Source of the DNA: Owenia fusiformis
Taxonomy: Eukaryota > Annelida > Polychaeta > Sabellida > Oweniidae
Assembly: GCA_903813345.2 (NCBI GenBank)
Contig: CAIIXF020000004.1
Location: forward strand, 1,592,513 to 1,625,524
Reading direction: 5' to 3'
DNA length: 33,012 nt
The notes under the pieces are model-generated. The model did not search any database. It saw nothing but the letters and a program-made list of their open reading frames with translations, and was not told the DNA's origin. Both the position numbers and the translations under genes were made by a program. Shown here one piece after another: positions 19,116 through 31,100 of this stretch. Position 1 is the first letter of the stretch, and each line of letters opens with the position of its first letter.

Positions 19116-22100
19116 GTAGGAGAAATTTTGAGACTATTCTACTTAAAAAATGGGTCACTTTTATTAAGACTTGTTTGAATAAACAACTTTGTTATCAAAT
19201 GGGCAAATATGTAGTAACACGAATCACAATCGTGTACACCACTAAGGTGGAACATTTCAAACTATTTACAAAATCGGATCCGACTCGATACAAAATGTTG
19301 CAGCATCGGAGGTACGATTTTTGTTTTGGTTTCACAGTTGTAGGCAAAATCTTCACTAGGCCTACTCTTTAGGACAAACGTTTGTCAGCATCATTTGTTT
19401 CAGAAAATCTGTTTGCGAATTCGAATGAAGTTCGTGAGACGCCAAAATTATCGAATGCTTACAATTGTTACGTAAACGGAACGGCTAGAAGTGGTTTTAC
19501 CTTCCCGTTTACGTAACAAAAAATTAGGAATTATATCGATGGTCGATGATGTCGTGGCAGGATACAAAATATTGTACCAAAACAAGTTCCTTGTAAGGAT
19601 TATTGTATTATCTGCTTTAAACCTTTACGAAATATTACAAGGGTCGATCAAAAAGTTTCTCACCGTTGGCTCTAGATTTTATAAGAAGAGGAGCTTGATG
19701 GTCAAACTGTAACACGAGACAGGGTAGATAGTTAGTTTTCAACTGTGTTTCATATAAATTGGTTTATTGGTGGTGAGTCGATGGACATTTTCAATGACTT
19801 ATTTAGGTGGAGCACTTGATTTATAAAAATCTGATTAGTTGCGGTTCTGGAAAACTTACATCGTTTATAACCCCTCATGAGGAGGCCTTAAACATGTGTT
19901 TTTGGATTGGGTAGACAGATATAGGAAGTGCATTGCAGTTTGGGTTGAATATTTTGAAGGAGAATGAATATGAGCATAAAAACTAGTTAAACATGATAAA
20001 ACTAAAGTCTGTTGACAGATGGCACTACTTAGCTCAGCTCATTTTTTAAATAAATCACGCTGCTCCAACTTAAAGGCAGAATCTGATCTATAGGGGGTGG
20101 TAAAATTACAAGCAACATGTACAATTGACCTACCAATCTATCCCTTACAATATCAAGTACAATATCTCCCAAAAGATTCACAATATGTTATAAATTGGTG
20201 AAGTTATTAATCATTCAAAGTGCAAAAATGAGTGAAAATGATTAAATTCTCCCAAATAATAAGAATGGTTACCTTTCTTATAGGAAAATAAAACATTATT
20301 GTAATAATCTTAAGTTTTCCCGGAATAAAGTATGCACTCTTGTGATTTTTAGAAAATAGACATGACAAGGAATGACATGAGCCAAAAATATTCTAAAATT
20401 GAGACAGTTTTTTGTTAAGCCTGCTCGCTATATCTGATTCTCTATTTAATCATTGAAAATATGTATTGGCTCTACCTATGAACATATTTATTTAAAACTA
20501 ATAAAGTTTCAAGCAAATTAAGTATCCCGTCTCGTGTATCCATAAACATTGGGTTAGGAACGTATATAATTAATGCTTGCAAGCGAATTATACATGCTCC
20601 TTGAATTTTTATTTTCAGGACAGCGAAAACTAAGACCTTGTCGACCTAATCCATGTAAAAACAGAGGAAGATGTACTTTGACCAATGGTAAAGACACTTG
20701 CATATGCCCTGCTGGAACTTCCGGGGACCTTTGTGAAATGAGTATATCTGTTTTAATACAAAATATAATTTTTCTTATGGTATAATAACCCTAATATCTT
20801 TACACTTTCTGGTCTCGTGTATTTCGCAATTATTAATTTGATCAATGTACCCAATTGTATTTAAAGTTTGAAGAATACCCTTATCATTTCAGACCCGGAT
20901 GATTGTAAATCTAGACCATGCCAGAATGGAGCAACTTGTATTGATGGCCTTTAATAAATACACATGTAGATGTGTTCAGGGCTACATAGGCCGGAACTGT
21001 GAAAATGGTAACATTTAAGACTTCAGAGAAGGGGTGGGGTTATTCACAACAATAATACAAACTTTACGATTTAGTAATTCATACAGAATCTCATTAGATT
21101 CAAAACAATTATCGTTCTGCAATGCTGTATTCAGAATTTTTGAATTATAATAATTAGTGAGAAAGAATTGTAATGACTGAACTGTCAAGTTTGGAACTTA
21201 ATAAATCGGCACTAAAAAATCAGAATCTTGCAAACTAAAAATGTTGTTATTTTCGTAATAGTAGTAATCCTTAGATCCAGAATTCAAAGTAGGATCAACT
21301 ATTGTTGCACACCGTGCATTTAAACTTTATGCATTAATATGCTCCATAAAGATACCATAACAAAGATCCTCCAGAGATATTCCCTATAAATGCGAACAAA
21401 TTAAATGTTGGAATAATCAAAAAGAAGACACAGACAACTTGTTTGGTAGAAAACAAATTTGAATTGAAAGATTAAACTGAATTTTTATATTCCTTCAGAT
21501 AAAAATGAATGTGCCCCGAGGAATCCATGTAAACACGAATCAAAGTGTATTGATACTATTGGTAAGGCACTCTGTAAATGCCCTACTGGGCTGACGGGAG
21601 ACCTTTGTCAAATTGGTGAGTATTTACTTTATTTAGAAGACACAAGTTCTGGCCATTTCATTAATATGTATTTTCTTGTTTCACTTTAAAAAGTGATCAG
21701 TTGGTCTTCTATCTTCTCGGTATGCAAATGTTCTTATCACGAAGCGACTTAGACCCGAGCATCCTTAAAAGTAAATTTCCCTCTAAACTCTCAATAAGGA
21801 TGTTCCACTTTCTATTGCCATCAATGTGATCATTTGTCTCTTACTCGTGCAAGCTCAAATGGAAAGTAATTTTCATCCGTGAACCCAATTTATTTCCCAT
21901 TCTCTATCATTAAGAAATCATCAAAGTTTCTGCAGCAAGGTTTTCTATTCTGCCATCCATTTTATGCCTTCTTACAGAAATCGTATTTTTTAAATTTTAA
22001 TCCCAGTCCTTTGAGAGAAAACAATTTTTGTTCGTCCGTTCCTACATTTTTTCCCAAACTTGTGTTAGTATCATTATGTTTAAAAATGGTCATACTTGCG

Positions 22101-25100
22101 TAAAATATAGTTAAGAATTAAACAACATAATCGTCGATTTAGTACCTCACTAGTGTTACATAAACGGGAACGGGCTAGAAGTGCAGATCTTAACTGTTTT
22201 TTAAGAGTTCAATAAAAGGAACAGAAGTGAGATTTTAAATCGAAGATTCTGTTGTCTGTTTGCAAACATGTACATTTTCTTAAACTTTCTGACTCAGTTT
22301 GTTATTAAAAATGTCGTAGGAATTCTGACTACAACGCCTGAAATAAGAAAAAGAGAGATCGTTCGTGCGTACGCACCAGACAGAGTATGTTATTACCTTC
22401 ATATAACTAATCTCAAAACATTACTGTTCATTATTTTCATAATACTTAACCACGAACCATTACTATGTAATTACTTTTATACAACTTATTATCATTTTAC
22501 CATTTATTCCTGTTATCACACAGACCCTCCATTATACTGCTCTATCCTCTTATCCAATGTGCTTCCTCATCCTCAGAATTTTTTAATAGTGTCATTAGTG
22601 TTTTTGCTCATTTAAAAACAAATTGTGACTCCAAAGCAGTCGAAATCGAATCGATTCCTAGATTCATTGAATGTATTAGTAATCTATTACAGATCCTGTT
22701 GCCCACTTTAGCTTAACAGTTAACTAATAGTTTTTGAAAAACAGTTTTGAGCCTCAATTATTTTCAGCCCAGATGAAATGTATATTCTTACTTGACATGT
22801 TCAGACAATAGAGATAGAAGTAGCAGATTTCAGTGTATTAAAAATATATAACATTCATGTGTCTTCATTTGTATTATTCGAATCTTTGTCAGATATGTAT
22901 TTTTTCTAAAAAGCATGGTTTCAATTTATTTGTTGTTCTACTACTTTATATTACCTGGCAACCAGTGGTGGCCTTACTGAGTCAAAGATATGGGTGGCCA
23001 GCAATCACAAGACCATGTCCATGGGTATATTTCAATTTATTGTACAGTATTTGAATAACAACTTATTTAAAACGTCTAGTACTTTATTATGTTTAGACAA
23101 CCTGAATGAATGTGATCGTAATCCATGTAAAAATGGTGGAAGCTGTGCTGATGGACCTGGTAAACCAATCTGTACATGCACTGCCCAATTTGCTGGTGAT
23201 CTATGTGAATATGGTACGTATTAGTGTAATTGCTGCATATACTGTATATAAGTTACTTTATGCACAAATGCATTTTAAGGAAATATATCAGTTCTGAGAA
23301 TAGAAATAGAGGCTTTTAGATTTGGGCTATATTTTATAGGCTGATAAAACAAGGTCATATGACCTCTTCTTGAAAACAAATTTTTATAACATGGTGTCAT
23401 GTAACATTGAGAGTGTAGGTTTCGCAAAACGGAACACAGGGGAGCTGTTTTATTGCATTCTGTTTTACTGCTTGTTCATTTCATGTAAGGTTAGAAATTA
23501 CTAGTGATTTGATAAAAATATAGTTTGTACAGTTGGATGTGGTACTCCCATGAGTCGCCTTTTTATAGTTATTCTATATATTCTATTATTTTTTGTATCA
23601 AAAGTTAAATCACTGGAAACCTAGCATTGCAAACTTTTGAATTGATAACGAATGTTTAATGTTTCCCTCTTGTATTTCACTGTTTCTGAATGATATGTAG
23701 AGGTATTTATTTCTCTCATGAGCTACATACAGGCAATCGTGTAAAACCATTTAACTACAGTATACATTGACAAAACATGGAGTATATGTTTTTATGAAGA
23801 TAACTTCATCACTGAATTGCAAATAAAAGCTTGGGTTAATCATTGCATTCCCAGTGTTAAATTTAAATTTCTAGAATTATGGAAATTGAAATAAGCCCTG
23901 AAGAAATAGGTGTAATATAGTCGAATACACCCCGAAAGGACTAGGCAGAAACGTTTTTTGTACCCCAAACGACAGAAGGGAGTGAGGGGTTAGAAAGCTT
24001 TTGTGCCTAGCGCTAAGGGGTGTAAAACTCACCAAAGATTATCGAATATTCATTTAATGGTCCGCCACTACTATATACTATAGGGTGAAACATTTACTTT
24101 GTTCACAGTTTATAGAAGGTGCGAATACAGTCATGTTCAAATCAAATATAGTGTACACAATTATTTAGAGTAAATCGAAATAATGTTTAAGTAAACCGTG
24201 TCTGTTTGTAGCCAGAGATGATTGTCGTCCAAATCCTTGTAAATTTGATGGAACTTGCACTAACACTGGATCTGTCACAGATGGTGGATTCACTTGTCGT
24301 TGTAAGCCTGGTTACACTGGAGCAACTTGTGCAATAAGTAGGTATCAAAAATCATCATATATTATGTTTTATTATATATTTGTTATATTTAGAAAAATAA
24401 AAGGCAAACGAATGACAATATTTCCACATAGTTTTGATTGCATCACTGAAAAGTCAAAAGATCTATACAAATGAATCAAAATTGATGTTGGTGTAATTGT
24501 TGTGGATTGTGTTGAGTAATTGCATAAACGTGTATGTTTTTTACAGATATCAATGACTGTCTACCAAATCCCTGCAAAAATCGAGCACGGTGTAAAGATG
24601 GTGTTAACAGCTTTACCTGTGGATGTCCATCTGGTTGGGAGGGCACGTTGTGTGACAAGGGTACAACAACAATTTAAAAAAAAGCTTTACAAACACTTAG
24701 CGGGGGAAATTAGTGGAAAATATTTCAAATGGTGATACAAGCAAATCTCTTGGCTTAATCTGTTATTTAGACTATTTGGAAAAATTCTGTCCCTGTGATC
24801 GATCAAACTGAACACTATTTCAGGAAAAAATTCAAGATGGCTGCCGTATATGTGTAATTCGATACAAATGACACTCTAGATTCATATATAGAGATACATA
24901 TGGTTTAAAATTATATTGATTCAGTAGTAAAGCATGTACATTATATCTAGAAATACAGTTATATTCATTAATGAGCTGAATTTGGGCAAAATGACTTTAT
25001 ATAGGGATTCTACAAGGTTCTATTTTGGGAGCACTCTTATTTTGCAACAACTTTAGTCATTAAACTTGTTTCCTTGAATAATATTTCAAGTTTACATAAA

Positions 25101-28100
25101 AACACTGTCTTACAAGTACCAATGAGACTTTGAAGGAGTCACGCAAGGTTCTACTACACTCCATTATTATCACAATCTCTTGAAATTCTTTGCAAATAAG
25201 AAAAATTCCATCCCTTAAATCAGCCAAACCTAATACTGTTTCACTAAAAAATTTCAAGTTGTCGAAATATGTACAAAATTCCGTAAAAATGACACCTTAG
25301 ATTCATACATAGAGATAATATGGTTAAAAAATAGGTTCACTCAGTACTAAGACATGCGAATATATTAAGAAATGCTATGATCTTCTTTGATTTGAATTTT
25401 AGCAAAAAGAGTTTTAAAGGAGTTCTTCAAGGTTCTATTTTGGCCCTCTCTGTTAGAACTTGAATTACTTTACAATATTCTCTAATACATTTAAGATCTA
25501 AGATATAATTCATGAATATATTTCAAGTTTGAATGAGAATATCGTCAACCAAGTATCAATGCAAACATTGAAGTAGTCTTCCAAGGTTCTACCTTAGTCC
25601 ATTATTATCTCAATCTCTTAATAGTATGATGAAATAAGGGCAGGTAGACAAGAACTTATCAATTATACAGAATTACAAGTGGAATTGCACAATACTGTAC
25701 ATTTAAGTACAGATTTTTTACAAAAGCAAACTAAACATGTCTAGAGACTTGCTGGGTTTAGAGCCCCGTGTCGAGTTGTCTACAGTGAGGTCAACAGTAA
25801 AGGCCATGTGATGTTGCAGCTATAACACAGCTAGTAGCAGAAACAAAGCAACACAAAACCAACTTGCCAATTGTATGACTTGATATAACTAAGGCAGCAG
25901 TGTACCACACAAATTAACTCAACAGCTTTGAAGCATTATAATGTTCCTCAACATGTGATTGGCCTTGAGATAGAGCACCTTGAAGGTATTCAGTTGAGAT
26001 TCTTGACTGAAAAAAATCACCACTGGTTGGCAGCCTTTAGAGAAGGGAATCATGGCAGGCTGCATGTTACTATTCATGGCAGCTATGAACATCCTTCTGA
26101 AAGGAGCCACAAGGAGTGCAATGAATTTAAAATGAGAAATTATAACCCACATCCAAAATAGTATCACATTTTCATGGATTGATGGGGTCACTCTAGCAAA
26201 TGACACTGAAATAGCCATTCTGTGTATCTTCACTAAACTAAAAAACCTAGTAACCTGGGAATCATATCAAATGTTGCAGTCTCCTGGAAGCTCCCTGTCA
26301 TTTCCTTATAGAACACTAAATGTCACAAAACTTACCCAACCAACTAGGCAAGGCAGGACGGCCTAATAGAACATACAACATATTGACCCAATTGTCACAA
26401 GTCCTTCAAACTGCCTAAAGAGTCCTCAAGCAACATACCAGGTATGTTATTCAAGCAACAGATTGGAATGTGACTAATTGTAATGACTATTACAATGAGA
26501 CTCCTTTATTGCCCAAATGACTTGATTGTCATCATATCAGAACAATACGATAGTCCCTTTCCTGGCTGTTAAATTCTGCTGGAGTTACAGCAACAGAGTG
26601 AAACAAGGCTCTCTTAAAAATAGGCCACACAGAAAAATTGTGACTATGGCTGCATTGTGCAGAGCTGGCTGAATAACTGAGTGAGGTTTGATCAACCTGT
26701 TTTCCAACCTCTCTGAGTTTGTATGCAGCTTTAGAGGTAGAAGCAGAAAAAATGGAAATTAAACTGACAAAAAAGACTAAAGCTGCTAATCACAACAAAA
26801 CCTGAAGGACAAGTGAAACAAGCAATGCTACTCCATTGTTTAAACTCACATCAAAGTTCTGCATTCATCGCATTGATAAATCTGCAAAACTCACTCAGTA
26901 CTCAATGTTCAGTTGTTTTGGCAACTTGAGTTGTTTTGGCAATTTACACAAATTGATTTTGTTGTAAATTAGTGCATTTGTAAGTGTAAAGAATAAGAAG
27001 GGTGTCAAAAGAACCTTAAACGGCTCCTATGTAATAATGACTTTTAAAAACTGATTTTGTTGTAAATTAGTGAATTTATATTTCTTATTTTAGAACAGTA
27101 GTACCAATGATGTTAAATTCATTAAATTAAATAGAGTATCCACTGTACCAATTTGTGAGTATACAAAATAAGAAGGGTGTCAGGAATGAACCTTGCTTAA
27201 CTCCTAATTATTTATTTTGACTTGAGTTCATAACAGTATTATGTGTTATGTGTGTATGTTGTACACTACAGCTCTAAACATAGAGATAAACATGTCTAAA
27301 CATACTCTGATGAAATCATAGCAACCTCTCTATTTTATGATTACATTACATTATATAGTGATACATGTACTACATAAACATATAATCATACACATATATA
27401 AAATATGTTGTGTCCTATATAGTTATAATAATCATATTATGATATCTAGTTACCTTCGAAGATGGTCTGAATGTACTTATTTGTTTTCTGTTGATACACG
27501 TTTCTAACTTAATCCTACAGAATGATAAAATTGACCACAACTTCCTTTTTCCAATTTTATGGGATAGGGCACTTTCAACGCTTTTTAAAAAAAACGTTCA
27601 ATTTTTCAATAATTGAAATCTTCATATTGTAGTATCAGGCAAAGGTATTACATGTTTTTTAAATAATAATTAATGTTATTTGTCATTGCATTCTTTATTT
27701 GAACCTAGAAAATGAACATTATTTCCCATTTTACGCCAAATCGTCACACTTTGGGGCCATGGGAGAGGGCTAAAATTCAGTTTAAAAATGTGAAAAAAAT
27801 TTACATGACTATTTTCACCTTAAAGAACAACATTTCACCATGAGAGCATGAATTTTCCCAAAAAATGCCCACCCTACATGTTATTTAAGTCATACTTTAT
27901 CGGCCATCTTGGATTTTGGGTGGAAGAAGTGAAATATTCCGTCGATCACAGGGACAGATTTTTTGAAAAAGGTTTTAAGAAGCAGAAAAGCCAAAGTTTA
28001 TACTTGTATCACCATCTGAAATATTCTGTCTAATATAGGGGTAAATTCCCCCCCCCCCCATTAACTGTAGAGTCAACTTTTAGGTAAATTTCGATTGCAT

Positions 28101-31100
28101 CTCAAAATAATTTGACCAAGGTGATTTATATTACAGATGTGAATGAATGTCTTCTTGGAAAGTGTCTGAATGGTGCAAAATGTCAAAATACAGAAGGGAA
28201 GTTTAATTGCACCTGTGCCCCTGGATATTATGGAACAATTTGTTCTTTAAGTAAGCAATATATTCTTGTTTAATGAAATTATTAAATTTGGTGGGCCATT
28301 GCTTTAATGAATACATGTAAGTCCAGCATTTGCAGCTAGCAATTGATAGTAATCAGGCCCATCGTCAGCCCCTTTGTCAACAATGTATTGTTCTTATTCA
28401 TTCTCTGGCCTCGAGTTTCGAGCAAGAAACTGAAAACAGAGACGTCAAATTCTGTTGTCCAAAACATTTGCATGTAGATGTGAAAGCTCTCTTATTATTT
28501 GCATTTTTCATTGAGTACAGTTTTCTTTTTATTATTACCGGAGCCATAGAAACAGGATAAAACAATGATACGATACCATGACGTATTTACTTGACATTTA
28601 TCATTGACTTCACAAGAAACAGAGTAGTTTGTCAACAGAACTTCTCAAATTGTACGCATGATTGATTTACCTCTAAAAAGGAAAATGCATTCATGATGAA
28701 GTGGAAAACAATATTACTCATGTTATTTTCCAATAGCAAAAATTCGAGTGACCCATTGTTATCAGCTTTATTTTGGTCATCCATAAGTGATATCTTTGAA
28801 ACCCCTGATGCATTTTGCATTTTCCCCTTTAAAGATGATAATTGCATCTCAAAATGCAATATATTGTTGCAACACACATTATAAACAGTTGTAGAAATGA
28901 CTGAAATAAGGACAAGATTTCAAAGAAAATATTTTTGTTGTGTGTTTAAAACTTCTGTTTCAAAGTTTAAATTTTTCCATCATCTCTATGAGTACTTTTC
29001 ATGGAAGTAATACATTTGCCTTACATGTGCAGCTGTTTGAATCCTCAGAAAACAGCCAAAATCCAACATATGACTGTCTGAAATCTGTTGCGATACTTCC
29101 CCTGCTTCTTTGTAGAAATAATACAATTCGTCATAAAACTGACCATATATTGAACATTTTACATGCTCCTTGAATTTTTCTATTTTAGGGCAGAAAAAAC
29201 TAAAAAGTTGTCGACCTAATCCATGTAAGAACAGAGGAAGGTGTACTTTGACCAATGGTAAAGTCACTTGCATATGTCCTGCTGGAACTTTCGGGGACCT
29301 ATGTGAAATAAGTATATCTGTTTTACTACAAAATATAATTGTACTTATAGTATGATATTCTCAACATCTTTACACTTTCTGGTTTCATGTATTTTGCAAA
29401 TATTGTTTTGATCAATGTGCCCACTTGCATTTCAATTTTTTGAAATACCCTTACTATTTCAGACCCAGATGATTGTAAATCTAGACCATGCCAGAACAGA
29501 GCAACTTGTATTGATGGCCTTAATAAATACACATGTAGATGTGTTCAGGGCTACATAGGCCGGAACTGTGAAAATGGTAACATTTAAGACTTCAGAGAAG
29601 GGGTGGGGTTATTCACAACAATAATACAAACTTTACGATTTAGTAATTCATACAGAATCTCATTAGATTCAAAACAATTATCTATCTGCAATGCTTTATT
29701 CAGAATACTTGAAATATACATTTTCAGCTCATTATTATTATGATTAGGGAGACAATTTAAGTAGAAAAATAATCAGAATCGCAGGATCATCAAGGTGTAG
29801 GATTCAGCTCACAAGAGTAAGACTTGTGATGACTGAATTTTCAAGTTTGGGACCTAATTAATCGGCAAGAATAAATCAGAATCGTGCAAACATGAAAAAT
29901 GTTCTTCTCGTAATAGTAGTAATCCTTAGATCCAGAATTCAAAGTAGGATCAACTATTGTTGCATACTGTGCCTTTAGTCTGTATGCATCAAAATACTCC
30001 ATAAGGATATACCATACCAGAGATACTCTAGAAATGTTCCTTATAAATGCGAACTAATAGAGTATTGGAATAATCAAAAAGTAAAAACTGACAACTTTCG
30101 TTCACCATGAGTACTTTCTGGCCATAAAAACAATGATTTTTCTTAAAACAATATGTTTTCTTTCAGGTGAAGTCCCCATGATAGTAAAATATCAATCCAA
30201 CTCTCTGAAAAATTATGGATTAGGGCCCCACCTTGGCACTTTTTAAAAAATGTTAGGTTTATTTTCTAAAAACAGGATCTTGTTTTTCTCAATTTAAACA
30301 TATCGGAAGTCTCCTCTACAAATATTAACAATTTCTGAAAAGGGGATGGGTATTGAAATGCCTTAATATATCCCATGTTATTTTCCCATTGGGAAAACTC
30401 GTGCTTTCCATTGTTTTCAGCATCATTTTGGTCATCGAAAATTGATATCTTCAAAACTAGACTTTCAATACCATTCTATTTTTGAAGATGTTTTGGACCA
30501 CTTGTTGAATAATCTTTTCATGCAATAAAAATCAGAAAAAGAAGATCCACTTTTGTGTAAATAGGTTCATTATTTTGAAAAAAATGTTGACATGGGGTCC
30601 CTATTCATAATTTTTAGAATTGTTCGCTTGACATTTTTATTAGACTCCAGATGTCAATCTGGAGTCTATTGTTTTTGCCAGTATTCTTCTTCTTCTTCTT
30701 CTTATTATTATTTTTCTTTAAGAGTTTTTTCAATAACTATAAGGTATCCAGTAAAGACCATTATACAGTTCATTTAGGTTTAGTATCTAGTTGGTGGGAA
30801 ATTGGGTCAAATTTTTATCTAGGTCAAAGGTCAAGAACTAGGTCAAATCCAGTACTTTGTCACTTTTTTCGATTTTCTCGGTCGTCCTTCAATATTTTTG
30901 ATCTGGGTTTTTTTCATTGTGTTCCTCATAAAAAAGTAGGAATCCTAGGGTCGATTTAGTTTTTTGATATCTCGAACCGATTTCGAGATATCAGTGTCCG
31001 AAAACGAGGTCCGAAAAAAAGTTCTCCGAATTCAATGTCCAGGATGTTAGTCTTATAGGAAATTCCCTCAGGATTCCGAATCTGAAAACCAAATCTGGAT

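Larger units (their letters stand above)
20590..21439 (+). repeat. Upstream copy of the duplicated two-EGF-exon block
   Basis: Sequence from TACATGCTCCTTGAATTTTT to AATCAAAAAG...GACAACTT matches 29160-30100 across exons, the intron between them and about 430 bp of following intron. The identical 3'-intron stretch from ACTTCAGAGAAGGGGTGGGG onward shows the duplication is recent relative to other EGF exons. About 90 bp present downstream are missing or changed here. Confidence 0.9.
29160..30100 (+). repeat. Downstream copy of the duplicated two-EGF-exon block
   Basis: This partner of 20590-21439 retains two intact EGF exons. The 3' intron part has about 90 extra bp (near 29720-29820) relative to the upstream copy. 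Confidence 0.9.

Noticed and set aside
22268-22615. 115-codon plus-strand frame in intron 4 of the EGF gene
   Set aside because: It is rich in F, L, I and Y as expected from translated AT-rich DNA, has no domain, and lies between two EGF exons of the same gene.
30651-30959. 102-codon plus-strand frame
   Set aside because: It starts in the terminal hairpin and crosses a TTC microsatellite of the repeat element; it is not a plausible protein.
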